Source of the DNA: JANNBN01 sp031430595
GTDB lineage: Bacteria; Actinomycetota; Acidimicrobiia; Acidimicrobiales; JANYDT01
NCBI GenBank assembly: GCA_031430595.1
Contig: JANPBU010000052.1
Location: 1-64,000, forward strand
Direction: 5' to 3'
DNA length: 64,000 bases
Positions 17,033 to 26,150 of this stretch are shown here, in pieces (position 1 is the stretch's first letter; every line of letters starts with the position of its first letter). Position numbers and translations under genes: made by a program. The notes beneath the pieces are model-generated. The model did not search any database, was not told the DNA's origin, and saw only the letters and a list, made by a program, of their open reading frames with translations.

Positions 17033-18031
17033 TTACGGGCGCTGATCTGGCGACACCGTGAGCTTCGGATCACGTTCAATTACGTCACCGAGGGCACTAT
17101 CTATTGCGGCAAGTACCGCTGGTTGAAGCACCTTGCCCACTGCAGCAACACTGTCGTCAAGTTGATCGGGGCGCGAAGCACCAACAATCGCTGAAGCCAC
17201 GTTCGGGTTACTCAACACCCAGGCAACGGCAAGCTGAGCCATCGACAAACCAGCTTCAGCAGCAATCGGAACCAAACGCTGCACCGCGGTGAGAACGTCG
17301 TCTCGCATCCACCGCGAAATCATATTTTTGCCGCCGAGTTCGTCAGTTGCGCGCGAGCCCTCGGGCAGCGGCGCCCCCGGAAGGTACTTGCCGGTCAACA
17401 CCCCTTGAGCAATAGGTGACCATACGATTTGTGAGATGCCATGTTGCACACATGTTGGAACAACCTCTTCCTCAATTACACGCCAGAGCATCGAGTACTG
17501 CGGTTGGCTTGAAACAAACGGAACCTTGAGTTCTTTAGCTAAGGCCGCTGCTGCGGCGATCTCTGAGGCTTTCCATTCAGACACCCCCACGTACAACACC
17601 TTGCCTTGACGAACAAGGTCTGCGAAAGCCAGCATCGTCTCTTCGAGTGGGGTTTCGTAGTCGTAACGATGGGCTTGGTAGAGGTCGAGGTAATCGGTGC
17701 CGAGACGCTGCAGCGAACCTTCGCACGAACGCAATATGTGCTTACGACTGAGACCACGATCATTCGGGCCACCCCCCGTCGGCCAATACACCTTCGTGAA
17801 GATTTCGAGCTTGTCGCGACGTATACCGGCAAGTGCTCGCCCAAGTACTGACTCGGCCTTCGTACCGGCGTACACGTCAGCAGTATCGAACGTGGTGACT
17901 CCCAGTTCGAGCGCACGGTTCACGCAAGCAATGGCAGCATCTTCTTCAACCTGGCTTCCGTGAGTGAGCCAGTTTCCATAACTGATTGCTGAGACTTTTA
18001 GACCACTATTGCCAAGGGCGCGAAATTCCAT
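17033..18031 (-). CDS. Aldo/keto reductase (potassium-channel beta-subunit-like family)
   Basis: The 332-residue TIM-barrel NADPH-dependent oxidoreductase has the catalytic tetrad D49 and Y54 (TFDTADVY), K80 (IFTKVYW) and H121 (LYQAHRYD). VSSQPQYSMLWR and IVWSPIAQGVLTGKY are typical of the AKR6/YghZ-type group. The substrate cannot be told. It ends close to the hisC gene, which converges on it. Confidence 0.9.
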   Translation of the reverse strand: MEFRALGNSGLKVSAISYGNWLTHGSQVEEDAAIACVNRALELGVTTFDTADVYAGTKAESVLGRALAGIRRDKLEIFTKVYWPTGGGPNDRGLSRKHILRSCEGSLQRLGTDYLDLYQAHRYDYETPLEETMLAFADLVRQGKVLYVGVSEWKASEIAAAAALAKELKVPFVSSQPQYSMLWRVIEEEVVPTCVQHGISQIVWSPIAQGVLTGKYLPGAPLPEGSRATDELGGKNMISRWMRDDVLTAVQRLVPIAAEAGLSMAQLAVAWVLSNPNVASAIVGASRPDQLDDSVAAVGKVLQPAVLAAIDSALGDVIERDPKLTVSPDQRP

Positions 18032-18124
18032 GCCATGACCTTATGCTCCCCCGGAGATTTCGCGCACCACTCATTCATTGAAAGCGGCGGCGAGATTCCA
18101 ACGCCAGGCCCAGCGGGCCGATGT

Positions 18125-18387
18125 TCACCTTTCGCGCTGCGGCTCTGGACCCACCATGCTTTGCGCAAATGGTTTTCCATATCGGCGAGCGACCTTGAGC
18201 CCATGCACGCGTTCGGCAGATGCTTCGGGTTCGCGGAAACGAATGCCCTGGACCGTGATGACTTCTAACTCAAGGCACATCGTCTCGACTAGCTCAGCCT
18301 TTTCTACCACCGACTACCACGCCAGCGAGCAACCAACTTTTCCGCAACCTCAGGGGCGGTGTCGGCACTCACAACGAAGACATACAA
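18125..18387 (-). pseudogene. Possible split small gene, unknown function
   Basis: Two adjacent minus-strand frames look protein-like. The first (18304-18387, from TTG 18387) reads YVFVVSADTAPEVAEKL and ends at a TAG. The second (18125-18310, from GTG 18310) continues with VVEKAELVETMCLELEV and ends REPEASAERVHGLKVARRYGK and a short tail. A minus-one shift near 18310 would join them into one protein of about 85 residues. No family was recognised. It may be a frameshifted gene, a sequence error or two chance ORFs. Confidence 0.3.
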
Positions 18388-18402
18388 ACACCTTATGGCA
18401 AA

Positions 18403-19539
18403 TCAGTTCGGAAGCAGGTAGGTTCTGGCCCCGTCGAAACTGACCAGAACCGGGTCGCCGGCACGGGGCATTTGGTCGGGTTCGGGGTCTGAAGTTACTG
18501 CGATGAGTTCACCCTCTTGTGATTCGAGTCGAAGTTCGGCTCGGGCCCCCAAATAGCTAGCCGAGAGGACGGTGGCGTTAGCGGTTGCTTCGTCTACAGC
18601 CGCAACCGTGAGCGCTTCTGGCCGCACCATCAACACACGCTGGGCCGACGATTGTGCATCGGGATGGGCCCGCACCTCTTTCGTTTCACCGAATACGCTG
18701 ACCTTTGCCCAATCACCGCCGAACGATTCAACCCGCACGTCGAGAAAGTTCGCAGTACCAAGAAAGTCGGCAACGAAGACGGTCGACGGGGTCAAGTACA
18801 ACTCTCCGGGCGTACCAACCTGCTCAACACGACCCTTGTTCATCACCACAATACGGTCGGAAAGCGCCATTGCTTCTTCTTGATCGTGTGTCACGTAGAT
18901 ACTGGTGATGCCCATTCGCTGCTGCAGATCACGTATCTCGTTTCTCATATGCACACGTAGCTTTGCGTCAAGGTTTGAGAGAGGCTCATCGAAGAGCAGT
19001 ACGTCCGGTTTCATCACCATGGCTCGCGCTAAGGCAACCCGTTGCTGTTGTCCCCCGGAAAGTTGGTGCGGATCGCGGTCGGCTAACCCATTGAGGTTCA
19101 TCGTCATCAACGCCATCTCGACCGATTCGGCTATTTCAGGCTTGGATCGTTTCTGAATTTTTAGCCCGTAGCTCACGTTTCCGGCCACGCTCAGGTGCGG
19201 GAAAAGGGCATAGTTTTGAAACACCATGGCCATCGGGCGCCGGTTCGCTGGAAGCGCCCCAATGTTCTGGTCACCAAGAAAGATTGAACCAGATGTCGGA
19301 TCTTCAAAGCCGGCAATCATTCGAAGCATGGTGGTCTTTCCGCAGCCGCTTGGGCCAAGCAACGTCAAGAATTCACCAGCCTCGATATCTAGATCTACCG
19401 AGTCGACGGCACGAACTACACCGGTCGATCCAGGAAACTCTTTAACAATTCCGCGAAGGTGCAGATCTTGTGAAGACCTCGTAGCGGCTGATTGGTTCGT
19501 TGATTGGTTCGATGATTGTTTTGCTGGAAGCTGTGTCAT
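18403..19539 (-). CDS. fbpC: Iron(III)-type ABC transporter ATP-binding protein (FbpC/PotA-like)
   Basis: The 378-residue ATPase has Walker A GPSGCGKTT, Q-loop FQNYALF, signature LSGGQQQRVALARA, Walker B VLLFDEP, and switch THDQEEAMALSD. A C-terminal TOBE-like region (MVRPEALTV) follows. The family energises uptake of ferric iron, polyamines or similar anions. It overlaps the permease gene by 4 nt and ends a three-gene operon. The iron assignment rests on operon form and family, so phosphonate or other substrates remain possible. Confidence 0.87.
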   Translation of the reverse strand: MTQLPAKQSSNQSTNQSAATRSSQDLHLRGIVKEFPGSTGVVRAVDSVDLDIEAGEFLTLLGPSGCGKTTMLRMIAGFEDPTSGSIFLGDQNIGALPANRRPMAMVFQNYALFPHLSVAGNVSYGLKIQKRSKPEIAESVEMALMTMNLNGLADRDPHQLSGGQQQRVALARAMVMKPDVLLFDEPLSNLDAKLRVHMRNEIRDLQQRMGITSIYVTHDQEEAMALSDRIVVMNKGRVEQVGTPGELYLTPSTVFVADFLGTANFLDVRVESFGGDWAKVSVFGETKEVRAHPDAQSSAQRVLMVRPEALTVAAVDEATANATVLSASYLGARAELRLESQEGELIAVTSDPEPDQMPRAGDPVLVSFDGARTYLLPN

Positions 19540-21317
19540 ATCTGACCGGCAGTCTGGGGTGTAGGTACAAGTTTCTTGGGGGTGGGGCTCGTTCGCTTTT
19601 TGGTTCGCCTGAGGGCCCCGTCTCCAACGATCAGGCGAATGAGCCCAAGCACAACCGCTACAAACACGATAAGTACGCAGCAGAAGGCAAACGCGTTACC
19701 GAAACGGCCACCGTCTACCTCACCGAGTATTTGAGAGGTCATGATCTTGGTATCGGGGGTTACCAAAAATACGATCGGCGAAAGCGTGGTCATCGATCGA
19801 GCAAACCCAAATGACAACCCCGAAATAAGCGCCGGTCGAATCAACGGAATAGTCACTCGACGGAAGGTGACAGTGTCGGTTGCCCCAAGGCTCGTTGAGG
19901 CTTCCTCAATGGACGGATGGATTTGTTGCAAGGCCCCAACACCCGACCGAACACTTGCGGGAACCGAGCGGATCAAGAACATCAGACCGATTGCTAAAGA
20001 ACCAGACAAGAAAGTCGACCCGCCAGCAAAGGCCGGAAGGACAGTGACGCCGAATAGCTTTGTAGGGTTTCGGAAACTCAGCAAAAAGGCGATTCCGAGA
20101 ACGGTTCCCGGAATGCCGATTCCCATCATTGAGAGAAAATCGACAGCACCGCGCGACCGACCCAGCTTACGAACAATCATCCACGACAGCACCATTCCGA
20201 GAAGACCAGCGATCGGAGTTGCGATCAACGCAAGTCGCAACGTGTCAAACATTGCTTCTGACCCGACGCCACTAAAAATGTACCTGGCGTGATCAAGCGT
20301 GAACTCGTTGTTTACGCCCAACACCCTCGTGAAGGCCCCCGCTATTACCGTTGCGTATATCGTGACAATAAGTGTACAGATGGCAACTCCGACAACGTAG
20401 GGCGGCCACTTAGCCCAACCGGTGAGGTACTGCGGCGAACCCGAGGGTTTTCCCGTAACTGTTACCACCGATTTGCGATTGCTAATGACACGTTGCAACA
20501 GAAATACCGACAGCGCTGGAACTACAAGCATGAGCGACAGGATCGCCCCGGTTCCGAGGTCGTATTCCCCGGTAATTGCGATATATGCGCGGCTTGACAG
20601 CACCGTGTAGTTGCCGCCGAGTACAAGCGGGTTTGCAAGATCGGCAATTGCCTCGACGAACAGCAACAGAAAACCTGATGCGAACCCTGGCACCAACAGC
20701 GGAAGGGTGACGGTTCGCAACACAGTGAACTGGCCAGCCCCAAGGTTTTTGGCCGCCTCAACGAGTGCTGGATCTAGTCGTTGCATCATCCCCAGAAGGT
20801 TCATGTACACCACCGGGAAAAACGACAGCACCAAGACGAGCGTCAGACCATCAAGCCCATAAATGTCGTGGGTAATGCCAAGTAGCTGCGAACTCAACAT
20901 CCCGTTTCTGCCGAACAGAACAATGACAGCGGTAGCAACGGCGAACGGTGGGCTGACAATTGGAAGTAACGCAATGAGGTGCAGAATCCGCTTGCCAGGA
21001 ACGTCGAGTTGCGTTTGAACGTAGGCGAACAAAAACGCTACGACCACACCGAAGAAGCCGACCAGCACACCGAGTTCCATGGTATGAAACACGGTCTGTC
21101 GGTTCACCTCTTGAGAAAAGAAACCGGTGAGTTTTGGCCAGGTCTCGTCATCAAGAACGTGAACAAAGATTCTGAAAAGAGGAAAGAGTAGCCCGACCAG
21201 CAACACACTGACCGGTACTAAACCTCCGAGGCGAAGACCCCATGAGCGCTTACGTTTTGTTGGGGCCACCACCTCTAACGAATCGACTAACACCGAAGTA
21301 CGTTGAGCCACGAGCAA
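19536..21317 (-). CDS. fbpB: ABC transporter permease, fused double domain (FbpB-like)
   Basis: The 593-residue inner-membrane protein has about twelve hydrophobic segments and two binding-protein-dependent permease domains in one chain. Each carries an EAA-like loop for the ATPase: LVEAAKNLGAGQFTVLRTVTLPL and IEEASTSLGATDTVTFRRVTIPLI. This fused form is typical of ferric iron (FbpB/SfuB) transporters. It sits between the binding protein (6-nt gap) and the ATPase (4-nt overlap). Confidence 0.9.
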   Translation of the reverse strand: MLVAQRTSVLVDSLEVVAPTKRKRSWGLRLGGLVPVSVLLVGLLFPLFRIFVHVLDDETWPKLTGFFSQEVNRQTVFHTMELGVLVGFFGVVVAFLFAYVQTQLDVPGKRILHLIALLPIVSPPFAVATAVIVLFGRNGMLSSQLLGITHDIYGLDGLTLVLVLSFFPVVYMNLLGMMQRLDPALVEAAKNLGAGQFTVLRTVTLPLLVPGFASGFLLLFVEAIADLANPLVLGGNYTVLSSRAYIAITGEYDLGTGAILSLMLVVPALSVFLLQRVISNRKSVVTVTGKPSGSPQYLTGWAKWPPYVVGVAICTLIVTIYATVIAGAFTRVLGVNNEFTLDHARYIFSGVGSEAMFDTLRLALIATPIAGLLGMVLSWMIVRKLGRSRGAVDFLSMMGIGIPGTVLGIAFLLSFRNPTKLFGVTVLPAFAGGSTFLSGSLAIGLMFLIRSVPASVRSGVGALQQIHPSIEEASTSLGATDTVTFRRVTIPLIRPALISGLSFGFARSMTTLSPIVFLVTPDTKIMTSQILGEVDGGRFGNAFAFCCVLIVFVAVVLGLIRLIVGDGALRRTKKRTSPTPKKLVPTPQTAGQI

Positions 21318-21323
21318 ACCTAC

Positions 21324-22526
21324 TCAGCGTGGAGCGTTGGCGACTTCGGCATCGAAGCGCTTAGTCAATGCTGACTTAGCGGCTCCGGCTTTCTGGTCGT
21401 CGTAATTGATCAGCTTCACATCGGAAAGCTTGACTGCTCGGTCTGAGACCTTCGCGTTCGGGTTCGTTGGTATTTGGTAGCTGCGAACCGTCGGCGGAAT
21501 TTCTTGTGCTTCGGCAGTAAGCGCCCAGTCGATGTACTGCTTCGCTGCTGATTGATTCTTGGCGTTTTTGATCATGCCAAGGCCGCCAATTTCGTAGCCG
21601 GTTCCTTCGCCGGGGAACGATACGACTAGGTCGCTGAGGCCTTCCTCACGGAACTTCAAACAGTCGTGACTAAAAATCAAACCGGTTGCAATTTCGCCTC
21701 TTCCGGCCATTTGCCCTGGGGTGATACCGCTCTTCGTGTACTGGAATACGTTAGGATTGAGTGACTTAAAATAGTCGATAGCTGCGTCTTCAGAGCCGTA
21801 CACCTGGGTCATCGTCCACAGTGCGGTGTAAGCAGTACCCGAGGTTGACGGGTGAGACATTGCGAACTGACCTTTGAACTTTGGCGAAAGGATCTCGTTC
21901 CAAGACCGAGGAATCGAAGCGTTGATCTTTCGCAGCGTGCTGGTGTTGGAACAGAAACCAAGTACACCTATGTATACACCGGTCCACATTCCGGTAGGTG
22001 ATTTGTAACTTGCTGGAATGACTGCTGCGTTCGGTGAGACATACGGCTCGATCAAACCGTTGCGCCCCGCAACCTCAAATCCGTCAGATGGTCCACCGTG
22101 CCACACATCAAACTCGGGGTTACTTTTCGATGCGCCGAGGCGGGCCACGGTTTCACCGCTTGACAGCCGAACGAAGCTGGTCTTGATTCCTGACTTCTTT
22201 TCGAACGCCTTCGTGAGGGCCTGGCACCAGTCTTCCTGTGCACCGCATGCGACGACCAATTTCTTATCGCCCCCTTCTTCTTTGGTTGTCGCTGCCGTTG
22301 TCGGGGCAGCAACCGTTGAGGTTGGGGCCGCCTGCCACTTGAGTTTTCCGGCGTCCAAAGCACACACAAGCCCAGCTGATGTTTGGCCGCTCTTCTTGCA
22401 TGCCGCGCCAGCTTTTGGCGTCACAACTTTCTTCTGAGCCGATGACGCCGACGGAATGGCTGTGAGCGATACAGCGGTGACGAGCACAGCTGTGAAAGCG
22501 ATAGGAAGGATACGTGCAGACATCAA
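21324..22526 (-). CDS. fbpA: Extracellular solute-binding protein of the fbp-type transporter
   Basis: The 400-residue protein begins with a signal peptide (about residues 1-30, ending ASSA). A short Cys-pair segment (ACKKSGQTSAGLVCALDAGKLKW, given here by its ends only: C at 'ACKK' and 'GLVC') and a Pro/Thr linker follow, then a type-2 periplasmic binding fold (VVACGAQEDWCQALTKAFEKKSG, GEIATGLIFSHD). This fold is shared by ferric-iron and aminoethylphosphonate binders, so the ligand is not certain. It is the first gene of the transporter operon. An operator-like repeat array lies about 85-120 bp upstream. Confidence 0.82.
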   Translation of the reverse strand: MMSARILPIAFTAVLVTAVSLTAIPSASSAQKKVVTPKAGAACKKSGQTSAGLVCALDAGKLKWQAAPTSTVAAPTTAATTKEEGGDKKLVVACGAQEDWCQALTKAFEKKSGIKTSFVRLSSGETVARLGASKSNPEFDVWHGGPSDGFEVAGRNGLIEPYVSPNAAVIPASYKSPTGMWTGVYIGVLGFCSNTSTLRKINASIPRSWNEILSPKFKGQFAMSHPSTSGTAYTALWTMTQVYGSEDAAIDYFKSLNPNVFQYTKSGITPGQMAGRGEIATGLIFSHDCLKFREEGLSDLVVSFPGEGTGYEIGGLGMIKNAKNQSAAKQYIDWALTAEAQEIPPTVRSYQIPTNPNAKVSDRAVKLSDVKLINYDDQKAGAAKSALTKRFDAEVANAPR

Positions 22527-22608
22527 GGCTCCAATATTCGAGGGTTCTACAACATGAGGAAAGAGCTAACTGTTGGGTGCAACCCTACGAACTTCTGACG
22601 AGCCGTAG

Positions 22609-22645
22609 GTCACATATCAGTCACGTTTGGTGACAGTTTGGTGAC
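22609..22645. promoter_or_regulatory. Array of four GTCAC/GTGAC half-sites at about 11-bp spacing upstream of fbpA
   Basis: On the plus strand GTCAC starts at 22609 and 22620, and GTGAC at 22630 and 22641, giving spacings of 11, 10 and 11 bp. The right half is a perfect tandem GTTTGGTGACA at 22625-22635 and 22636-22646, reading TGTCACCAAAC twice on the transporter strand. Tandem 11-bp units are the usual binding pattern of OmpR/PhoB-family regulators. The neighbouring regulator gene is of that family, so it is the likely binder. Confidence 0.6.
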
Positions 22646-22683
22646 AATCGACTCGGCGCCGATAGTTACCCAGCCATACCTCG

Positions 22684-23406
22684 CTACAGAGGCAAAAGTT
22701 TGTAGCCAACCCCTCGAACCGCAACGATAAAGCGCGGTTCATGGGGGTCGTCATCAAGCTTTTGGCGCAATCGGTACACGGCAGCCTTCACCATCTCGCG
22801 TCCACCCTCCCAGCTTTCAACGCCCCAAGCGTCTTTCAACAGTTGTTCCCACGAAATAGCTTTTCCAGCATTCTGAATCAAGCAGGCCAGCATACGAATT
22901 TCGTTTGTTGTCACCCGTAGCGGGCGATCATCGAGGAACGCCTCGAAACGATCGAGGTCGACCCGCAAAGCACCGCTCACCGAGGATGAAGTAACGACGA
23001 TTTCTGGAACTTCATCAGCGAGCTTACGGTGAGATCGTCGAGCGAGTGCCGAAGCCCGTAGCGCGAGTTCTCTTGGATGGAACGGTTTCGCCAGGTAGTC
23101 ATCGGCACCGGCCTCAAGGCCGGTAATGATTTCGTCGGGCCCAGCCTTTGCAGTCACAACCAGAATCGAGGTCGACGCACGCTGCGGAAGGGCGCGTGTT
23201 CGCCTGCAAACTTCCAATCCGTCGATTCGGGGCATCATGACGTCGAGCACGATCACGTCAAATTGGATGAGCTGAATCGATTCCCACGCGTCAAAGCCAT
23301 TCGTGACTCGGGTGACTATAAAGCCTTCAGTTTCTAAAGCGAAGCTAATGATCGAGGCCATTTGCGGCTCGTCCTCAGCAACCAATGCTGAATAGGACGT
23401 GCTCAA
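22684..23406 (-). CDS. OmpR/PhoB-family response regulator
   Basis: The 240-residue protein has a receiver domain with the acidic pair (VAEDEPQM), the phospho-acceptor Asp in VIVLDVMMPRIDGLEV, and the Lys in YLAKPFHP. It is followed by a winged-helix DNA-binding domain (TTNEIRMLACLIQNAGKAIS, VKAAVYRLRQKLDDDP, VRGVGYKL). It overlaps the kinase gene by 4 nt. The fbp-type operon starts 158 bp downstream on the same strand, with the operator-like array between, so transporter control is likely. Confidence 0.93.
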   Translation of the reverse strand: MSTSYSALVAEDEPQMASIISFALETEGFIVTRVTNGFDAWESIQLIQFDVIVLDVMMPRIDGLEVCRRTRALPQRASTSILVVTAKAGPDEIITGLEAGADDYLAKPFHPRELALRASALARRSHRKLADEVPEIVVTSSSVSGALRVDLDRFEAFLDDRPLRVTTNEIRMLACLIQNAGKAISWEQLLKDAWGVESWEGGREMVKAAVYRLRQKLDDDPHEPRFIVAVRGVGYKLLPL

Positions 23407-24227
23407 ACGATCGCCACACGATCCCGGGCAACTTCGCTTGGCCGAGGAAACGCCAACATAAACGTCGTACCTCGATGCAAACGGGTGTCAACCAAGACCC
23501 GGCCACCATGCAATTCAACTATCTGCTTAGTAATGAGCAACCCAAGACCGGTTCCGTCACCGAGCGGCCGTCCACTGGCAAAACGGCCAAATAGATGGCT
23601 ACGTTCTTCACTTGTCATTCCGGCACCATCGTCGGTCACCGACAGTATGACTTCGTCGTCGTTGTCGAGCACCCGAAGATCGATTCGTCCACCCTCAGAG
23701 GTATACCGACTTGCGTTGTGCAACACGTTCGTGAGTGCCTGACGCACGAGACGCGAGTCAACATCTACCCGACCTAAGCGTGACGGGCAATGTAACGCCA
23801 CGCGTTGCGAACGGGCATCACAGAGGGTTCCCATGGCCTTGACCATACTTCGAACCAATGGACGCAAATCAACCGACGCAACATGCAAATCAAACAGCCC
23901 AGCATCGATACGGGCCTGCAACAACAAACCCTCTGCCACATCGATCACGTGATCGCTTTGCTGCGTGACCGTATCGACGAACTCGCGTTGGCGTCGCGTT
24001 AGCGGACCGGGCGCCTCGCTACTCAACAACTCCCCGGCACCCTTAATCATTGCGAGCGGTGTACGAATTTCATGCGACAGCGCAGACACCTGATCGGCTC
24101 GGCGTTCAGCAATACGTGAGAGACGAATCACGTCGGCGCGGGCCACGGCACTTCGTTTTCTCTCGCGATACGCAAACGAAAATGAGCCGACGAGCGAACT
24201 ACCAAGAAGAGCAACCAGCCACACCAT
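23403..24227 (-). CDS. Sensor histidine kinase without a separate sensor domain
   Basis: The 274-residue protein has one N-terminal membrane segment (WLVALLGSSLVGSFSFAY), then the phospho-acceptor H-box (ALSHEIRTPLAMI), N-box (NVLHNASRY), G1 (DDGAGM) and G2 (GTGLGLLI). Almost nothing lies outside the membrane, so the signal may come from the bilayer or a partner such as the transporter. It is the partner of the overlapping regulator gene. Confidence 0.9.
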   Translation of the reverse strand: MVWLVALLGSSLVGSFSFAYRERKRSAVARADVIRLSRIAERRADQVSALSHEIRTPLAMIKGAGELLSSEAPGPLTRRQREFVDTVTQQSDHVIDVAEGLLLQARIDAGLFDLHVASVDLRPLVRSMVKAMGTLCDARSQRVALHCPSRLGRVDVDSRLVRQALTNVLHNASRYTSEGGRIDLRVLDNDDEVILSVTDDGAGMTSEERSHLFGRFASGRPLGDGTGLGLLITKQIVELHGGRVLVDTRLHRGTTFMLAFPRPSEVARDRVAIV

Positions 24228-24290
24228 TGTCCGACATTAACCCGCCCGACCGTTTTGTCTGCCGCGATTGGTTAACCAGGTCTCTAGTAT

Positions 24291-25097
24291 GTGTTGGTGT
24301 CTCCGCTGCCCTCCACGTTTCTTGAACTGATGACCCTCGACCGCCTATCTGAGAATGAGTTCGTTGGCCATACCCCGGCATATCCGTGGGGTCGGGTGTT
24401 TGGTGGACAGGTAGTTGCTCAGGCTCTGATGTCAGCCGGCGCAACCGTCGATCAGGGTCAGCTCGTTCATTCTCTGCATGCATACTTTGTACTTGGCGGC
24501 ACCCCTCGTGAGTCAATCCGCTATGAGGTCGACCGCTTGCGAGATGGTCGATCATTTTCGACTCGGCGCGTCGTTGCCCAACAAGCATCAGGCGCGATTC
24601 TCAACCTAGACGCAAGCTTCCATCGGGTAGAAGACGATGCTGAGGTACAAGATGTCGCCCTGCCGGTAGACGTACCGCATCCCAACGAACTTAAACAGCA
24701 AGACTGGGGTGGGTTTGGCTCGAACCGAGAACTTGCGCATCCGCCTGGCTCGGCCCGGTCAAGTGTTTGGCTGAAGATGGAAGAGGAACTTGGCGAACAC
24801 CCGTTGATTCATGCGGCGGCAATCGCGTATTTGTCCGATCACAATCCGATGGATGCAATCGTCTCGTCTCACCCCCAACGTCTGTCATGGGAACAGATGA
24901 TGACGGCCAGCCTCGATCACAACGTTTGGTTTCATCGGCCAGCGAAAGCAACCGATTGGATGTTATTTGATATGCGCGGACACGGTTTGTCGAATGCACG
25001 CGGAATGGCGACCGGGCTAGTGCACCATATCGATGGAACTCACATCGCAACGATTGCTCAAGAGGGATTAGTCAGATCACCTCGAAACGCAGTGTAA
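24291..25097 (+). CDS. tesB: Acyl-CoA thioesterase II
   Basis: A 268-residue double-hotdog thioesterase. GRVFGGQVVAQAL, HSLHAYFVLGG and the C-terminal HNVWFHRP, DWMLFDM and GRGH-like segments are family hallmarks. It hydrolyses medium/long acyl-CoA to free acid and CoA. The start is GTG 24291 or the in-frame GTG 24297. It is divergent from the histidine kinase and lies 21 bp before the dehydrogenase gene. Confidence 0.92.
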   Translation: MLVSPLPSTFLELMTLDRLSENEFVGHTPAYPWGRVFGGQVVAQALMSAGATVDQGQLVHSLHAYFVLGGTPRESIRYEVDRLRDGRSFSTRRVVAQQASGAILNLDASFHRVEDDAEVQDVALPVDVPHPNELKQQDWGGFGSNRELAHPPGSARSSVWLKMEEELGEHPLIHAAAIAYLSDHNPMDAIVSSHPQRLSWEQMMTASLDHNVWFHRPAKATDWMLFDMRGHGLSNARGMATGLVHHIDGTHIATIAQEGLVRSPRNAV

Positions 25098-25118
25098 CTC
25101 ACCTGCAAGACTGGCCAG

Positions 25119-26150
25119 ATGCGAGCTGCTCTGTTTAACCGTTTTCGCGGACCCATCGAGGTGCAAAGCGTGGCCGATCCGGTTGCCGCACCGGGCGAGG
25201 TTGTTGTTGATGTGTTGGTTGCCGGGTTGTGTCGAAGCGACTTCCATGGGTGGCACGGAACCGACCCCGACATTGTTTGTCCTCACGTCGGCGGACACGA
25301 ATTTGTCGGGCTGGTACGTGAACTCGGCGCGGGCGTGACCACACTCAACGTTGGTGATCGTGTTGTTGCACCGTTCGTGTGCGGCTGTGGTTCGTGTGAA
25401 CCATGCCGCCTTGGCCACCACCAGGTTTGTCGCCAGCAAGTGCAACCAGGATTCACCCGGTGGGGTGCGTTCGCCGAACAAACCACCATTGCATTTGCCG
25501 ATGTAAATGCCGTACGAGTACCCGACCGAATCGACGACGAGATCGCAGCACTCGTGGGATGTCGGGTATCAACCGCATACCGCGGGGTCGTTGAACGAGG
25601 GCGTTTGTCGGCCGGTGAAACTATGTGCGTATACGGTTGCGGCGGGGTTGGCCTGGCATGCATCGCTTTCGCAAAAACAATCGGGGCGACCGTTGTGGCC
25701 GTCGATGTCTCAGCGTCGTCGTTGCAGCTTGCTGGTTCGTTGGGTGCTGACTATTTGATAAACGCTTCCGATATAGGTGACGTAGGGCAAGCGGTTCGTG
25801 AACTCAACGGCGGTGCCCATATGTCGGTCGACTGCCTCGGGAACGAGCGCACAGCAACCAACTCAATCCGTTCGCTTCGACCGCTAGGAAGACATGTGCA
25901 GATCGGACTATTCCCAAACCCGCTGGCCAACCTTCCGATTGGTCTTGTCATCAGAGACGAGCTCGAGATTCTTGGGGTTCACGGCCAGTCATCGAGCCGC
26001 TTTGACCCGATTTTTGAAGCGTTAGCGGCGGGCCTCGATCTCACCCCAATGATTACTGCACGCTTATCGCTCGACGACATCGCAACTGCTTTGCCAGCAA
26101 TGGCATCGTACAGCACCCCCGGCGTTTCGGTCGTTCACATCAGTAAGTGA
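25119..26150 (+). CDS. Zinc-dependent alcohol dehydrogenase (medium chain)
   Basis: The 343-residue enzyme has catalytic zinc ligands C38 and the GHE motif at H60-E61, structural zinc cysteines C90, C93, C96 and C104, and the NAD(P) Rossmann motif GCGGVG. It oxidises or reduces an alcohol/aldehyde; the substrate is unknown. It follows tesB in the same direction, so the two may be cotranscribed. Confidence 0.92.
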   Translation: MRAALFNRFRGPIEVQSVADPVAAPGEVVVDVLVAGLCRSDFHGWHGTDPDIVCPHVGGHEFVGLVRELGAGVTTLNVGDRVVAPFVCGCGSCEPCRLGHHQVCRQQVQPGFTRWGAFAEQTTIAFADVNAVRVPDRIDDEIAALVGCRVSTAYRGVVERGRLSAGETMCVYGCGGVGLACIAFAKTIGATVVAVDVSASSLQLAGSLGADYLINASDIGDVGQAVRELNGGAHMSVDCLGNERTATNSIRSLRPLGRHVQIGLFPNPLANLPIGLVIRDELEILGVHGQSSSRFDPIFEALAAGLDLTPMITARLSLDDIATALPAMASYSTPGVSVVHISK

